Positions 1 to 11,275 of a DNA stretch of 64,000 nucleotides are shown here, one piece after another. This DNA comes from Apium graveolens (lineage: Eukaryota > Streptophyta > Magnoliopsida > Apiales > Apiaceae), in NCBI RefSeq assembly GCF_009905375.1, contig NC_133649.1, forward strand, positions 234,822,201 through 234,886,200, in the 5' to 3' direction. The position numbers and the translations under genes were made by a program. How positions within the stretch are numbered: the first letter of the stretch is position 1; each line of letters starts with the position of its first letter. The notes under the pieces are model-generated. The model searched no databases and was not told the origin of the DNA. It saw only the letters and a program-made list of their open reading frames with translations.

Positions 1-1181
1 AGACACACCTTGTTGAGAGGATGAATCTAGTAACTATTTATGTGTCTTTTCATCCAGTATATCTTTTTAAGAAGATGTATGGGGGCTAGCAGTTGCCTCA
101 GTTTTAATACTATTCATCTTTGTAGGAGACAGAGCTGCTAGGTTGACTTCAGAACCTTCCTTATATGGTGCACTAAGGCACTTTCTCCCTCACTACTCAT
201 TTTAGTGGTAAAAGAGTGTTGGTTGGTTCTGTTTATGTGTTTCTCTTTACAGTCCGGGATAGAAGTTGTGGGTTTTCAACCTCATGACTATCAAATAAAA
301 GAAGGCCATTGGAGACTATACCTGTATTATCAAACATATAACACATGAGATAGAATGCACATGAATCTTTAATGAATGAAAATTATGTATTTAATCTTTT
401 GAAAGAAATGATGTATAATAGTGATTTCAGAAAGATTTGCATGAAATAAGTAATCACCACTATAGAATGAAGTTTAATTTTTCTCTTAAAACTGTTCGAG
501 TGCACACGTATGTTTTAATGCATAAAAGATGAATAAACATGTCTTTTGATTTGACAAAGACACGGACTCATGACCTGGCAGTATTAAAAAGAGAAATAAA
601 GATTTTGTCTTTCAATAGGAATGAGTTTTATAAAAGCATTGATCACTTAGGGTAAAGTCTAAGCAATTCTCATTCATGTCAAAAGCTCAATAATCTATCA
701 ACAACATTGTTTATTGAAAAATAATCTTAATAAGAATGGTTATGCGGCTCATTTCAAATTATAGTGAATCTATCAGATATAGCAACACATATAAATTCAC
801 TAGAACTTAATATCTCACAATTATTTGCAACAAAATATTAACAATATATCATTGATTGATACTTGTCAAGTACTTTAGATACCAATAAATATGTTGCATC
901 CTATTTTAAATATTAAAATAGGATATCAATGAATTAAATACCAATTATCTATCAAATAGACATTAACATTCAATTTCATGTATTATATAATTGTTAACTC
1001 CTAACAAATGTAATATTTCAAACAATACCGATTCGATACATAAAGCAACATTAACCAACATTATCTTGTTTGTAATTTTAGAAAAATATTCTAAGTTCCA
1101 TATACTTTGATTCATTGAGTATTGCATCTAGATGACTTGTCACTTGGAAGATATAATCGACATGACCTCAGAGCTGCTATC
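1..1181 (+). mobile_element. Left arm of Sirevirus-like element B
   Basis: Remnant of a plus-strand Ty1/copia element whose right arm resumes at 27566 after the insertion of element A. The last ~50 bases (about 1130-1181) read in frame as the end part of the additional 3' ORF (…DLRAAI), matching the corresponding segment of elements A and D. The sequence continues in the same frame beyond A. The preceding ~1.1 kb is AT-rich and has no long ORF or recognisable domain. By position it should be the spacer or upstream part of the additional ORF, but that is inference. The 5-bp sequence ctatc at 1177-1181 is the target-site duplication of A. Confidence 0.6.
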
Positions 1182-1788
1182 TGTTAGGTCACACACACTA
1201 TAGAAGGGGGTTGAATACAGTGTATAGCACAATCAAATCGAATTCAAATAACACAAGTAACAGAAAACAGACTTTATTCAAAGCAATAAACTCTGTTACA
1301 ATATGGAATTGTCCTCTCTCAGTGATGAACAAATATCACGAGAGCTGTTAGGGTTACAATGAATAATATTCTCGATATTGATAACACTTATAGTGTAAAC
1401 CCTATGTCTGTGTTTATATACTACACAGTTACAAGATAATCACTAATTGATATGGAATATAATTCTGCTTCCTAAAATATATCAATCAGATATCTTTTCT
1501 TCCAAGTATTCCATTCTTCATAGAATTCCTTCTTCATGCATATCTCTTCTTACATTTGTCTTGATCTTCTTTCCTTTCAATCAGCCGCCTTCCTTATCTG
1601 AACTGTTTCCTTTAAGTCCAGATATTATCTCCTGATAAATATCTCCTAAACCTTAAGTACTGATGACTTAAGTTCTGACTTCAGTATAAGTGCTGATTTC
1701 AGTTAAGTACTGATTTGTCCTGTTTAAGTAAGATCTGAAAACTAAACATAAATCATATTAGTCAAGACATTATCAAATATATCTAACA
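1182..1788 (-). repeat. 3' LTR of element A (607 bp)
   Basis: On the minus strand it starts TGTTAGATAT and ends GACCTAACA, so it has TG…CA termini. The inner (plus-strand high) end abuts a polypurine tract. A shortened copy lies at 27055-27560, and a related LTR of element D at 42795-43390. The part around 1640-1740 carries several copies of a short AAGTACTGAT/AAGTTCTGAC motif that recurs elsewhere in the element. Confidence 0.92.
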
Positions 1789-1804
1789 ATCTCCCCCAAC
1801 TTGT
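1789..1804 (-). promoter_or_regulatory. Polypurine tract of element A
   Basis: Plus strand reads atctcccccaacttg, i.e. a G-rich purine run (AAGTTGGGGGAGAT) immediately upstream of the 3' LTR on the minus strand. This is the expected plus-strand priming site. The same motif occurs next to the LTRs of elements D (43391) and B (31108). Confidence 0.8.
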
Positions 1805-1991
1805 AAATTAGCATAATATACAAGTTTAACAGATATTTGATGATGTCAAAAACATTAAGTACAAATGCATGAGAAATTGACTAGATAACTACAACTTACA
1901 GTCCTTAAAGCTTTACCAACTTTAACTTCTGATAACAACTTCAGTTTGTATACATATCAGAATTTGAGCAGTTGTAGATCTTGACTTGGCT

Positions 1992-4900
1992 TCACTTTCT
2001 GATCTCTCTGATGTCAGGAGTTGTTCTGAGATAGTTCTTTAACAAACATCTCTCAGCATATCTAAGTTCATCAACCATCCTCCTTTTAGCATCTTTGAGT
2101 TCTGCAGAGTCTTCACCAGTTTGGAAGATAGCAACCCTGAGATCATTTATTCTAGCTTTCCTTATGTCCTGATCCAGTCTGATCAAATACGCCTTGTCAG
2201 ACTCAAGATTGAATTCTACAGCCTTATAACCCAGAAAGGTAGTTATAATCTTAGCAGAGTTAGGCTTCATCTCAACAATATCACCCTTGTGATCTCTGTA
2301 CTTTGGAAGATATGTGATGTCAGACTTTACAGAATAAATCCTTTTCTTTCTCTGAATTTGAGTCTTCAAATAGTTTGCAGCACTTTCTGTTATTCTATCA
2401 TTCACTTGAAGTAAGAATAATATATGTTCCAGTTCTTCAAAATACTTTAGTGGAATAGCATTTTCCCTTATATGGTAAACCCTACCATCTGTCATGATAT
2501 ATAACAAGATGTGTTCTTTCAAGTAAGTATGGTAAACCATTTGTATATATTCTAGTTAATTCAATCTTTCAGGAGTTGCTCCAACACCTGGTTCACTTAA
2601 GGAAGTTGGATCATTGGTTGTGTTCTATACTTTTCTTTCATCAGTACTACCCAATCCAGATTTATCTCTTGCTTCCTTTCCAGTAACCACTCTTGCTTCA
2701 AAACCACTTGCTGCAGTCTTCAAAGGTTGAGTCTGTTTGGCTTTGGTGAAACCTGGTAGGAGTTTCTTTGAAGGTTTAACATGAGAAATGTCAGAGGTTT
2801 CCTTTTCCTTATTTTCTGATATCAAGTCAACTTGAGCTATGTCAGAGGTTGCTTGCTTCAAGGTTATATCAGAACTAACTATATCTTGACTCTGAACAAC
2901 TTGAGCCATGTCAGAGGTTGTCTTAGAACTTTCTTGAAGTTAGAGTAAGATCAGTATCTTCAACTGAAATTTCATCATCCACAGGAGGCCCATAAACCTT
3001 TATAGGTTCACCAACTTTTTCTTTGCCCTTGGACCTTGGATCCATCTACAATTGTGATTTAGCCTTGGTTGCCTCAAAATTTATCCTTTCTTTTATCACA
3101 ATGCCTTTGGCCTTAGGAAGTTTCTCTTTACCAACAGAAGCTTCAGATTTAGAATTGACTTTTTCTGACTTAAGTCTAGCTTCTTCTTCCATCAGACTCT
3201 CAAAGTCCATTCCTGGATTTTCTTTAAGAAATAACTGTCTTGAAATTTCTTCATCAAGATCCAAAAGTTCATCATAACTTATCCTTTTACCAGTATCAGA
3301 GGTTATTCTTCTCCCAGTATCAGAACTTGTTCTATGACTTGTACTTCCAGCTCTTCTTGATGAGAGACTTCTACCTTGACCATGACCTCCACCTATTCCA
3401 GAGTTTCCCTGGTCATCTTTTTCATCATCCTTCCCCTTCAGTGTTTGAGTAAGGCTTCTTGAATTTTATGCAACTCAGCTTGAGTTGTTGAGTGTTGACC
3501 TTGAAGATGTCTTGTACTCAATGCAGTAACTCTCAGCTGTGTCTTAAAATCATCATTAGCTAGCATATCATCAGCTTTCACCAAGTGCTCAGCAAGAATA
3601 TTGTCAGATGGAACAAAGGTAGCTGTGTTCCACTCCTTAGTCCAATCCTGTCCTCTAGGAGTTTCACTCCAAGGTACTAGGTGCATCTCCTCGAATAAAC
3701 TTTTTGACTAGTTCAGATTTAGGAACAGTTTGTTGAGGTGCATGTCTTGAAGGACCAGCTTCATCAGCATCTGCATTTGTAGCAGCATCACCAGTATCAT
3801 CAGCATTTGCAGCATCAGAACTTACAGATTCAGCATCCTCTGATAAAAAAACAGTATGAGAGGCTATGGAGGCTTCAACATCATCCTCTAAGTGCTGATC
3901 TGCTTCCAAGTTCTAATCAACAGCCATATTCTGATGCTCACCTATAGTCTGATCTTCAATGTCTAGATGCAGAGAAGATGTTGTAGACAATTCTGGAGTA
4001 TCAATAGCATCAGGAATTGGTGTTGTTAATGGATTGAGTGGAGCTGGTGGAGCTTCTAAGTAGAGAACCTCAGGCACAATTAGGTTGTGAATATCAATCT
4101 CAGCACTTGTGCCTGGGTCTGCAGTAGATACTGGTTCATGTACAGGAGACACAGGTGGTGTAGATGCTTTATCTGTAGAAGCTTCCTGAGTTGGTGACAA
4201 TGGAGGTGGAGATGTAGTAGCTTCAGCAAATTCTGGCTCTTTTGAGATCAGAGATTCCTGATCTCCTTCCTTAGCTGTTTCATCCTCATCCTCTGAAACT
4301 GGCCTATGAGCTCTCTGTTTCTTTCTTTTCTTTGAAGATGGAGATACCTTGGGTGTTTCATCAGAATACATCCTTCTAAGCCTTTTGAGAAGCTTAGATC
4401 CCCCAATTCCAGTATCCTTCTGAGAAGAGACCTTCTCAGCTTCTTTAATAACAGGTTCTGATACAGAAACCTGTTCCTCACTGTCTGACTCATCTCTCAG
4501 AATAATCCTCCTTCTCTTCTGTGGTGTCTGAGGTACAGTCTTTGTCCTCTTGGGCTTAGAAGATGAAGGCTTCACAGTATGTGTTGATGATGAAGGTTGA
4601 GTTATCTGTGAAGGTTTGAGATGTGTTCGGATAGAGGGTCGAGTAGTTTGAGGTGTATTGGTGGTATGTTCTGATGGTTGTTGTGGTGTCTGGGATGTGG
4701 TGGTGGGTTGAATATCAGGGTAAACAGATCTGTAAGTTTGAGGATCAGTATTTACCAGGATCTATTTTACAGACTGAGGTATCTGTAAGGGTCTAACTAC
4801 CTTCTTCTTAAGGTCAGCATTTACCAAGTCATTAAAAGCCCGTTTTGCAAGTTTAAAGGGTGGAAATAAAGAACTGGCTAGTTGAGGTTCATCAGCACAG

Positions 4901-5541
4901 CAAAAAGTATATATAAGCTGACAGAATCTAGAAAAGTATACTACATTCCTATCCTCTGTCATCCGATCCCCTATAAAGCCTAACACAACACTTGCAAAAT
5001 CAAAATGAGTTTGGTGAATAATAGCATACCCGATGTGCTGACTCATAATAGGAATGACATCAAAGTTTGAACACTTATTGCCAAATGCTTTAGTGATGCA
5101 GTCGAAGAAAAAGCTCCATTCCTTTATGATATGTGATCGTTTCAACTGTCCAAGCTTGGCCAAACTCTTCTCATACCCCAAATTGGCCATGAGCTATTGT
5201 AGAATGGGTTCCTCCGCTGTTGAGAAAATGCAGCCTTCTGGTAAATGTAGAGCTTTACGAACTGCTCCAGGAGTTACCACATGCTTAACATCATTTACTT
5301 CAAAAATAATGCTTGGAGTACCAGTAGCACCACCATTATCAAAATGCCCATTCCGCCAGAACGTCAGAACTTGTTGGCTGGAAATGAATTGAGGCTGGGT
5401 CAATGCATACCCAATCTCACTGTGTGCTAGAAGATCTTGCACAAAGTGTAAATCAGATGGAGCTTCATCATGGTTTAAGATTGCAGCATAGTTGTTGAAT
5501 ACAAAATTGGCTTCATCTATAATCAAATCCTTAGGTGCCAT
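1992..5541 (-). pseudogene. Additional 3' ORF (env-like position) of element A, broken
   Basis: About 3.5 kb downstream of pol on the minus strand reads as one decayed ORF. It starts at an ATG at 5541 (MAPKDLI…). It is then broken by in-frame stops near 5191 and 4760 and by further stops or shifts near 3910, 3660, 3440, 3040 and 2620; the last piece ends at 1992. The N-terminal ~260 residues look globular (…HFDFASVVLGFIGDR…). The middle is Lys/Ser/Pro/Glu-rich and low complexity. The C-terminal ~180 residues are again conserved with D and B (…DLRVAIFQTGEDSAEL…). Sireviruses carry an extra ORF of unclear function here, sometimes called envelope-like. I see no clear signal peptide or membrane segment, so a true envelope role is unsupported. 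Elements C and D carry related, also decayed, copies. Confidence 0.75.
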
Positions 5542-6263
5542 GAGAAAAATTGAGAAATAAGGTTGCCTGTAAGGTGTTTGATAAAATGTCCGAATGAAAA
5601 AAAACGTCAGGAGATGAGAGAGAATAGAAGTAAAGAAAGAGAGATAAAGTGTGAAAGTAAATAAAAGATTTTACAATCTTCTCTCTCTTTTACTTATACA
5701 CGGTGGAAAAAGTAACCGTTGGACACCTGTCAGACATGCAGCAGTAAAGAATAATTAATGGGCACGGGAAAATAGTAATCATTACTTATCACATGCAGTT
5801 TTTCAAGGAAAAACTGTTTCATTTATCAAATAATCCTATTAATTAAGGTAGTTCAGTTTTAATTTTAAAATTTAAAATTGTTCCCACTTAGTAAATCATT
5901 TTCACTGCGAGTCCAATATCCTGTAAGAATACAATGAGTGAAAGAATGACCAAAAAAATAAATCAAGTAAACAGGTACTGACACGTCAGAATCAGAACTT
6001 GATTTGTATCAGAGATAAAACGGTCATCAGAATATGGATAAATCAGGATTTAAAAATGCACCAAAATACCAAACAACTCAGAGACAAAATCTTGCAACAA
6101 TATAAAATTTCATTAATATATTGAATGAATACATTTCATGAAATTTAAATTACATCACAAAATTACAAAATTGTCCTAAGCTACAACTCCTAACATCAAC
6201 AACTATTGTCCTAAGCTAAGAAGCCTGACAAAGCTGACGGTGAAGAGAAACAGGGAGCATAAA
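5542..6263 (-). other. Non-coding spacer of element A, part 1
   Basis: About 0.7 kb between the additional ORF and the small ORF, AT-rich. The stretch at about 6080-6260 aligns with 46390-46530 of element D, so it is a conserved untranslated segment. No domain or RNA gene seen. It may hold the promoter or splice acceptor for the extra ORF, but no specific signal is convincing. Confidence 0.5.
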
Positions 6264-6503
6264 CTATTTCTTCTTCCTACTCTCAACAAAAAGAACAACG
6301 AGACGAATGATTCACTCCTGCTGTCGAAGACGACGGAGATGTAGTTCTCTTCGAACTGTCAACATATCACGTTTAATAATCTCTGGAAATTGAATCCAGA
6401 GATTGTGAGGGATGTTGTTGATAGGGTATGGAGTTGGAATTCCATTTATAAAGACATGTACAGTCTCATCGCCATAATTGTAAAACCAGCCAAATGCAGC
6501 CAT
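6264..6503 (-). pseudogene. Small ORF (79 codons plus stop) between pol and additional ORF, element A
   Basis: Begins with ATG at 6503 (MAAFGWFYNYG…) and would run 79 codons to a TAG at 6264-6266. One in-frame TGA at 6312-6314 cuts it to 63 codons. Element D has a copy of exactly the same length (55541-55780) with related residues (W.YYG…NGIPT.YPINNIP) and its own, different single stop. Equal length and mostly conservative differences suggest it was a real protein-coding gene. The second half is rich in Arg, Leu and Glu and could form a helix. I do not recognise the family. Confidence 0.55.
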
Positions 6504-7922
6504 TTTTGGTGATAAGAATAAGACGAGAGTGAGTTTTGTGAGTAAATGATATATGTGTTGGCTGGAATGAAGTGTTGGTTTTTATAGCCAATGGAATGTC
6601 AGGAGACGCAAGGAAAAGTTAATGATTATAGGTATAAATAATTCTACCTCATCTCCCTAGACTTAGGAGAAGAAAAATAGTCATTGGAAGTGTAAAACCG
6701 GATTTAATGCGCACATGAAACAAGTAAAAATTACTGTGCATAGCCATGTACCACTAATCCAAATTATATTGACTGTTAATATCTCACCTAAACATATTCT
6801 GATTTCAAATATGACTGTTTCAGATTTTAACCACAAATAAGTCAAGTAAAGAATCAGGTATTAATATCAGAACTTAGACTTATATCAGAACTTAATAGTC
6901 ATCAGAACATGATTTCTTAACTCGAAAAGTGAATGCCTATCTCTGTAATTCTTCACACAAATTCTAATTTCGGTTCTTCAGAACTTAATCATCAGAACTT
7001 TCATCAGAACCTGTCCTCAAAATGTATGCAATCTGACACATCAACTGTTCATTTAAAACATCATTTATCACCACAGTAATTTTCATCATTCATATGGAGT
7101 GTATGTGTGTACAGTAAGCTAAATATCAGATAAAGATTAAAGTCTGATTCACTTCAGTATATCTTAGAAATAAGGCATAACTAAGAACTTTGCTCAAAAT
7201 CTGTCAAAATTCTGAAGTCTACTTTAGAATGAGTTCGTGCATGAGTCTACCTCAACTATTTTGTGCTCATTTTATCCATCTTTGGAAATTCCATTTTACA
7301 GTGGCTTCTCAGTGTAAGTGAGTCACGACTGCTTATCAGAATTTATGCTATTCTCAGAGTATTTCTCCAGTAATCATAGAGTGTGAAAAGTCACCAAGAA
7401 AATTTTTATTTACTTTTCTGATGCATATTACTTAATACCAGCAATGCACTTGGGTCGTCCCTTTCACATTCTTTACTCTAGATCTCAAAGGAGTACCCGA
7501 TTTTTATTCCTTTTTCTTTTGATAAAAGAGGTTTATCAGCACTTAGTACATCCATCAGATTTACTAACATCAGAACTTAATAGATAAGAAGCATTATTCT
7601 AGTTTTTGTCTTAGTAATAAGATACACAAAGTAAATTGAACTAAGCTCAATATCAGAATTTGCTTGTGTTAAGAGATTTCGACATAAACAATTACTTCAA
7701 GCATGTGATCTTTAGCATATTAAAGACTACTGGGTCAGCATCTAGCACATTTATCCTCATTGGATTGACTAATCACAGAAACATTCAGATCACAATCAGG
7801 GTTTAGAAGTTCACATCAGACAACAATTAGTACTTAAGCAATTTTTAATTAAGCACAGAACATACAAATATAGTAATATCTGTAAATACTGATTCATAAA
7901 GTCTGATGCATCAGAACAAAAG
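6504..7922 (-). other. Non-coding spacer of element A, part 2
   Basis: About 1.4 kb between the small ORF and the end of pol. It aligns along its length with 55781-57210 of element D. It contains many copies of an ATCAGAACTTA-like 10-11-mer (for example 6860-7010) that also occurs in the LTR, the pol linker and the extra ORF. No ORF or RNA gene seen. Confidence 0.55.
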
Positions 7923-9367
7923 CTAAGCAGATTTAGAGAAAGAACCTGAAACCATTCCAAGTTCATTTACCAATCTTGTAAAAGTAGCTTCACATAGTGG
8001 TTTTGTGAAGATATCTGCTAGTTGTTGATCTGTTGGAACAAAGTGCAATTCCACTGTACCTGCATCCACATGTTCCCTTATGAAGTGGTACCTTATGCTG
8101 ATGTGCTTTGTCATTGAGTGTTGAACTGGATTACCTGTCATAGCAATAGCACTTTGATTATCACAGTAAATAGGGATTTTAAAATATGTTAACCCATAAT
8201 CCAGTAACTGATTCTTCATCCAAAGAATCTGTGCACAACAGCTTCCTGCAGCAATGTACTCTGCTTCTGCAGTTGATGTGGAAATTGACTTTCGTTTCTT
8301 GCTAAACCAAGAAACCAATCTGCCTCCAAGTAATTGGCAGCTTCCACTTGTGCTCTTCCTGTCAATTTTGCAACCTGTAAAATCTGCATCTGAGTAACCT
8401 ATTAGTTTAAAATCTGATTCTCTGGGATACCATAATCCCAGATCAGCTATTCCCTTAAGATACTTGAATATTCTTTTCACAGCTGTTAAGTGAGGTTCTC
8501 TTGGATCTGCTTGAAATCTTGCACAAAGACAGGTAGCATACATGATATGAGGTCTACTAGCAGTTAGATAGAGTAAAGAGCCAATCATACCTCTGTAATC
8601 AGTAATATCTACTGATTTACCAGTATCTTTATCTAGTTTTGTTGCAGTGGCCATGGGAGTGGATGCACTTGAACAATCTTGCATTCCAAATTTCTTCAGC
8701 AAGTTTCTGGTGTACTTGGTTTGACAAATAAAAGTGCCTTCTTCATTCTGCTTAACTTGAAGGCCTAGAAAATAGCTAAGTTCTCCCATCATACTCATTT
8801 GATATCTTGACTGCATCAGTTTGGCAAACTTCTTGCACAGTCTGTCATTTGTAGAACCAAAGATGATATCATCAACATATATCTGAACCAAAAGTAAGTC
8901 TTTTCCATGGTTGAGGTAGAACAGTGTTTTGTCTATAGTTCCTCTGTTAAATCCACTTTCCAGAAGAAACTGAGCTAAAGTCTCATACCATGCTCTTGGA
9001 GCTTGCTTAAGGCCATAAAGTGCTTTATCAAGCCTGTAGACATGATTTGGATATTTGGGATCTACAAAGCCTGGAGGTTGTTCAACATATACTTCCTCCT
9101 CCAATTCTCCATTGAGAAAAGAACTTTTCACATCCATTTGAAAGACAATAAACTTTTTGTGAGCAGCATAAGCTAAAAATATTCTTATGGCTTCCAATCT
9201 TGCAACTGGTGCAAAAGTTTCATCATAGTCAATTCCCTCCTATGAGAATATCCTTTTGCAACCAACCTTGCTTTATTCCTTGTAATTATGCCATCACTAT
9301 CAGTTTTGTTTCTGAACACCCACTTTGTACCAACAACAGATCTGTTCTTTGGTCTTGGCACTAGGGT
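7923..9367 (-). pseudogene. Reverse transcriptase and RNase H of element A
   Basis: C-terminal half of the copia Pol polyprotein, which copies element RNA into DNA in virus-like particles. Visible RT blocks are …TKWV (just below 9360), [33 protein letters not shown] and the catalytic YVDD (about 8875-8890). Then come the copia RNase H motifs ([28 protein letters not shown]) and the usual C-terminal block TKHI…IREHV, ending with TAG at 7923-7925. A one-base deletion near 9240, just after VAKGYS, shifts the frame. From about 9200 to 7923 the frame is open (>420 codons), so this is the best preserved part. Element D retains only the last ~105 bp (57211-57315). Confidence 0.93.
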
Positions 9368-10673
9368 TTAAACTTTGTTTCTTTCAAATTCATTTAACTC
9401 TTCCTGCATTGCTTGCACCCAATCAGCATCTTGAAGAGCTTCTTCCACTTTCTTTGGTTCAGTCTGAGAAAGAAAAGAATTGTAGAGACATTCGCTTGGA
9501 GTAGCTGTTCTAGTTCTGACACCTGCATCAGGATTTGCAATAATTAAATCAGGTGTATGTGATTTAGTCCACTTCCTTGCAGATGGAAGGTTTTCTCTAG
9601 AACTGGATGCTCCCCCATGATCCATGCCATCTTCATCAACATCTTCTGATGCTCCCCCTGAAAGTATGCTCTCCGAATCAAATTCTTCAGAATTTAAATT
9701 TTCAGAATTATCAGAACTTGGCTTATCAGAACTTAAAGAGCCAGTTATATGTTCTGATGCTTCTTGAGATATGGTTATATCTTCAGTATGCTCCCCCTGC
9801 ACAGGTGCATTTTCCTTTGACGTAGTCACCACAGTTTCAATAACATCAGAGTTTAATCCATCAGAGTTTGTTGTATAAGAATTTAGACTGTCAGGATTTT
9901 CAGTATCAGAATTTAAGTCTTCATTTTCGAATCTCAGCTGATCATGATCATGGAAATCCTTTAAGTTCAGTAATCTTCTTATCATCAAAGGAGACATTGA
10001 TTGATTCCATGACAACTCTTGTTCTTAAATTGTAGACTCTGAAGGCTTTTGTGGAAAGTGGATATCCAACAAAAATTCCTTCATCAGCTTTTAAATCAAA
10101 TTTAGATAGCTGTTCAGGATGAGTCTTAAGAAGAAAACACTTGCATCCAAATACATGAAAATACTTCAGATTTGGCTTCTTTTTCTTCACCATCTCATAT
10201 GGTATCTTTCCATGCTTGTTAATGAGTGTTGCATTCTGAGTAAAACAAGCAGTCTGCACAGCTTCAGCCCAAAAATAGGTTAGAAGCTTTGCTTCATCAA
10301 GCATAGTTCGTGCAGCTTCAATAAGAGTTCTATTCTTTCTTTCAACAACTCCATTTTGTTGTGGAGTTCCAGGAGCAGAAAATTCCTGCTTGATTCCATG
10401 GTTTTTGCAGAACTCTTTCATTATCAAATTCTTGAACTCAGTGCCATTATCACTTCTTATTTTCTTCACAGAATCTTTGTCCAATTTATCCAGTTGCTTG
10501 ACATGATCAATCAAGATAGATGGAGTTTCACTTTTTGTGTGCAAGAAATACACCCATGTGTATCTGGTGAACTCATCCACTATGACCATAGCATATTTCT
10601 TCTTTGCAATAGACATGACATTTACTGGACCTAATAGATCAACATGTAGTAGGTGATAAGGCTCAAGAATTGA
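9368..10673 (-). pseudogene. Integrase and pol linker of element A
   Basis: Integrase of the copia Pol polyprotein, which inserts the cDNA into the genome. From about 10616 the core shows the DDE residues: VDEFTRYTW, SDNGTEF and QQNGVVERKNRT. It continues through VFGCKCF and GIFVGYP. A variable, acidic linker (about 9480-9930) is rich in Asn-Ser-Asp repeats encoded by an AGTTCTGAT-type 10-mer and precedes RT. Two stops break it: a TAA near 10672 just upstream of the core, and a TAA at 9368-9370 in the NKV.TLVP block, where the next residue should be Trp. Confidence 0.92.
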
Positions 10674-11258
10674 TTATTTAGTCTTGCTTTTGAAAGAAGA
10701 TTTTCTTTGTTTAGCCTTCTGACATGAATCACAAAGGCCATCAGGAGCAAATACTGACTTTGGCAGTCCTCTCACAAGATCTTTCTTGACTAATTCATTT
10801 ATATTGTTGAAATTTAAATGAGAGAGTTTCTTGTGCCAGTTCCAGCTTTCTTCAATTGATACTCTACTCATCAGACAGATTGCAGAACCATCAGTACTTG
10901 TTGAAAGCTTGGCTTCATAAATGTTACCATGCCTGTATCCTTTCAGAACAACTTTGCCTTTAGATTTACTTACAACTTCACAGTGTTCTTCAAAGAAATC
11001 CATATGATAACTTCTGTCACAGATTTGACTAACACTTAGCAGATTGTGTTTAAGTCCTGAGACCAGAGCTACTTCTTTAATGATGACATTCCCAAGATTG
11101 ATATTGTCATATCCCAATGTTTTTCCAATGTTGCCATCTCCATAAGAAACACTTGGGCCAACCTTCTCCACAAAGTCTGATAGCAGGGCTTTATTTCCAG
11201 TCATATGTCCTGAACATCCACTGTCCAGAACTAGGATGTTTTTCTTGTTGCCCTGCAA
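10674..11258 (-). pseudogene. Aspartic protease and GAG-pre-integrase domain of element A
   Basis: N-terminal part of Pol. The aspartic protease site LVLDSGCSGHMTG is intact near 11220. It is followed by LKHNLLSVSQICD and the GAG-pre-integrase zinc-binding region (WHKKLSHLNFNNIN…LCDSCQKAKQ), giving the H..H…C..C pattern. The frame is open for 194 codons, then a TAA separates it from the integrase core. Confidence 0.9.
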
Positions 11259-11275
11259 TCACAAAGACCACTAAT
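11259..11275 (-). other. gag-pol boundary of element A
   Basis: On the minus strand the gag frame ends with …WVLKTNH and a TAG, then a short stretch ending in TTGCAGGG leads into the protease. Element C has a comparable arrangement (34903-34922: …KHT, TAA, then TGTGCAGGG). A conserved stop plus a CAG|GG sequence could be a decoding signal or a relic splice acceptor; the sequence cannot decide. Confidence 0.4.
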
